This document shows positions 62,542 to 64,000 of a DNA stretch of 64,000 bases, piece by piece. The notes under the pieces were generated by a model. The model searched no databases. It was not told the origin of the DNA and was given only the letters and a program-made list of their open reading frames with translations. The DNA is from GCA-002733465 sp965230525 (GTDB lineage: Bacteria > Pseudomonadota > Gammaproteobacteria > Enterobacterales > Kangiellaceae): assembly GCA_965230525.1 (NCBI GenBank), contig OZ246008.1, forward strand, positions 868,001 through 932,000. Direction: 5' to 3'. How positions within the stretch are numbered: the stretch's first letter is position 1; each line of letters begins with the position of its first letter. Position numbers and translations under genes: made by a program.

Positions 62542-63453
62542 TCACTTTATCTTTTCACTTAAATATTCCTCAGCTTTTTGATAGCCGAGTTTGATCATCT
62601 CATCCGCTCGGTTCAGTTCTAAAATCCCGCATGCATTGCGAGCGATTTCAACGGAAAAATCAGGGGGGTATGTCGCTAATTTATGTCGAGCAATCGTACT
62701 TTGCATCGCGTCGAAGGCTTGGTTAGCAACATCGTAAACCCCCCAGTTATTGTGCGTACCGTTATCAGAAGAGCCTTTAAGAGATTCGATAAATCCAGTT
62801 ATCCGTTTTGTCAGTGCTGAGGACTTCCTATTGCGTTGCGACTTAGATTTTTTACTGTCAGTGGTTTCCGGATGGTGAGTGTCGTCCACCTCCACAGGGC
62901 CACCTAAATTTACCGCTATAGTAATATCATTACCATCACCGAAAGTTGGTGCTATTGGAACTGGATTGAGTACTCCACCATCGATAAGATCGACGCCGCG
63001 ATAAGGAAAGGGTGTAAAGAATAACGGCAATGAGATTGAAGCCCTGATGGCATCGAACAGCTTACCCGAATTCATCCAAACTTCTTTTTCATTCAGAATA
63101 TCCGATGCGACCGCAGTGAAGCGAATGGGTAATTCATCGATGGTGAGATCGCCTACTAACTCTTTAAGTGTGTTAATTACTTTTTCACCTTTGACTAAAC
63201 CGCTTTTTCGCCAAGAGATATCAAGTAAAGTAATAATATCGAGCTTAGTGATTGCCCTAACCCACTCCTCAAATTCATCGAGTTTACCTGCAGCATAGAC
63301 TCCACCAACCATCGCGCCTACGGAGCTGCCAGAAATCGATTTTATTTCAACATTATGCTCCTCCAACCAATGGATTACCCCGATATGGGCTAAACCTCTG
63401 GCGCCACCGCTACCAAGAACTAACGAAACGGACTTTTTATCTTGCTCTTGCAT
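62542..63453 (-). CDS. Patatin-like phospholipase (RssA type)
   Basis: A 303-residue esterase-like protein. The oxyanion-hole motif is LGSGGARGLAHIGV, the nucleophile Ser is in SISGSSVGAMVGG (GxSxG), and the catalytic Asp is in LIDGGVLNPVP. An Arg/Ser-rich stretch (KSKSQRNRKSSA) is inserted in the second half. The ATG at 63453 has GGAAAC upstream; a GTG at 63492 adds 13 residues. No signal peptide, so it acts in the cytoplasm or at the membrane. Confidence 0.9.
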   Translation of the reverse strand: MQEQDKKSVSLVLGSGGARGLAHIGVIHWLEEHNVEIKSISGSSVGAMVGGVYAAGKLDEFEEWVRAITKLDIITLLDISWRKSGLVKGEKVINTLKELVGDLTIDELPIRFTAVASDILNEKEVWMNSGKLFDAIRASISLPLFFTPFPYRGVDLIDGGVLNPVPIAPTFGDGNDITIAVNLGGPVEVDDTHHPETTDSKKSKSQRNRKSSALTKRITGFIESLKGSSDNGTHNNWGVYDVANQAFDAMQSTIARHKLATYPPDFSVEIARNACGILELNRADEMIKLGYQKAEEYLSEKIK

Positions 63454-63582
63454 TTTTCTGTTTCCAAGCCATCGATTCAGACAGATTACCACTGTGACAC
63501 ATTTTCAATTTCGAGTTAGTCTATCGAAGCAAAAATCACTGTCAACTATAGCAATAAGATTGATGGCGGAAATGCGACTTAT

Positions 63583-64000
63583 TTAGTGGTCGTAGCTTAC
63601 TACCCGAGTAATCGTCCATTGTTGGTCATGCAATTTCCAAATATGTACAAATTTAAAAATGCCACAGTCCTTTTTTCCATTAGCTAGGTGGCAGAATTGA
63701 TGACGTCCTTCCTGAATTGCGCCGTACTTATTGATTGGAAAAATTGCAGTAAACTCAGGTAACAGGGTTCTTGTTAATCCTAGTTTGGCTTTGCAGTTGT
63801 TTTCACTTGATGTCATGGTTTGAGAATGGTCAGTTAGACCACTCTTGTCATGATAAAACTCCAAATCTTGGTCTAATATGTCACTCATTATGCCTAGGTC
63901 ACAGGTGTTAAAGGCGTCAAACAGTCGTTTATCCATTGCCAAGATTTCATTTTCCAAATCGTTTAAGGGCTTATCGGTGGCGCTTGCGCCAAGCGATATC
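63583..64000 (-). CDS. NTF2/SnoaL-like (DUF4440-type) protein, N-terminus cut by window end
   Basis: At least 124 residues of a DUF4440-type NTF2-like protein: LAMDKRLFDAFNTCDLGIMS, DLEFYHDKSGLTDHSQTM, and the final HIWKLHDQQWTITRVVSYDH. The frame stays open to the window edge at 64000 and reads ISLGASATDKPLNDLENE just before, which looks like the end of a signal peptide with an ASA cleavage site. The real start is outside. Function unknown. Confidence 0.72.
   Translation of the reverse strand, partial: ISLGASATDKPLNDLENEILAMDKRLFDAFNTCDLGIMSDILDQDLEFYHDKSGLTDHSQTMTSSENNCKAKLGLTRTLLPEFTAIFPINKYGAIQEGRHQFCHLANGKKDCGIFKFVHIWKLHDQQWTITRVVSYDH

Noticed and set aside
1..64000. CRISPR arrays, tRNA or rRNA genes, insertion sequences
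   Set aside because: Scanned by eye for regular repeats, tRNA T-loop patterns and transposase motifs; none found, though a weak tRNA could be missed without a covariance search.

Overview
The window reads as a stretch of chromosome from a low- to mid-GC, probably marine gammaproteobacterium. The evidence is the end of an atp operon followed by glmU-glmS, a class I adenylate cyclase, a partly conserved cyaA / lptM-dapF-DUF484-xerC-yigB order, a pepQ-yigZ and fadBA neighbourhood, and large TonB-dependent receptors. The protein set would suit a Kangiella/Alteromonadales-like lineage, but the genus cannot be fixed from the sequence. No rRNA, tRNA, CRISPR array, phage or insertion sequence was seen. 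Both window edges cut genes: atpA on the left and a small NTF2-like protein on the right.

Layout. 1-7.2 kb: end of atpA, atpG, atpD, atpC, terminator, glmU, glmS, and a DsbA-like protein with a CGAC active site. 7.4-17.1 kb: a DUF2884 protein, a TonB receptor, a secreted CCxxHD phospholipase A2-like protein, an SPFH membrane protein followed by a coiled-coil protein, csaA with a His-rich DsbA-like lipoprotein, a stand-alone MshEN-type protein and a PAS plus degenerate GGDEF protein. 17.4-26.9 kb: cyaA, a six-hairpin-like periplasmic protein, an aldo/keto reductase-WYL regulator pair, then lptM-dapF-DUF484-xerC-yigB. 26.9-30 kb: a two-gene split borosin system (peptide backbone alpha-N-methyltransferase plus 72-residue precursor) and a TPR sensor kinase 21 bases downstream. 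30-33.3 kb: DDAH, a Rieske oxygenase and an APC permease. 33.3-36.6 kb: a nucleotidyltransferase, nadK, hrcA and a SnoaL-like protein. 36.8-40.2 kb: a Ser/Thr kinase-PP2C phosphatase-FHA operon. 40.2-45.2 kb: nfeD-paraslipin, an acyltransferase, SirB2, yigZ, pepQ. 45.4-58.2 kb: a second TonB receptor, a DUF962 protein, fadBA under a likely PsrA operator, an Imm22-like protein, an acyl-CoA synthetase and an M16 peptidase lipoprotein. 58.4-64 kb: a protein with a tandem repeat, an Lrp regulator, an OsmC protein, a DAHP synthase with an aromatic-rich leader peptide, a patatin phospholipase and the truncated NTF2-like gene.

How the parts work together. Most genes are housekeeping: ATP synthesis, UDP-GlcNAc precursors, lysine/peptidoglycan, chromosome dimer resolution, beta-oxidation, shikimate pathway. 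The accessory system that stands out is the borosin pair at 26.9-28.05 kb. The methylase keeps the YGHP motif and the Arg/Tyr residues of the split enzyme type known from Shewanella (SonM). The small protein has a helical binding domain followed by a short core ending in HVIRAYKN, like SonA. Other leads are the candidate aromatic attenuation leader before DAHP synthase, a two-motif c-di-GMP-binding MshEN domain outside any secretion ATPase, and a possible methylarginine/betaine catabolic cluster beside the borosin genes.
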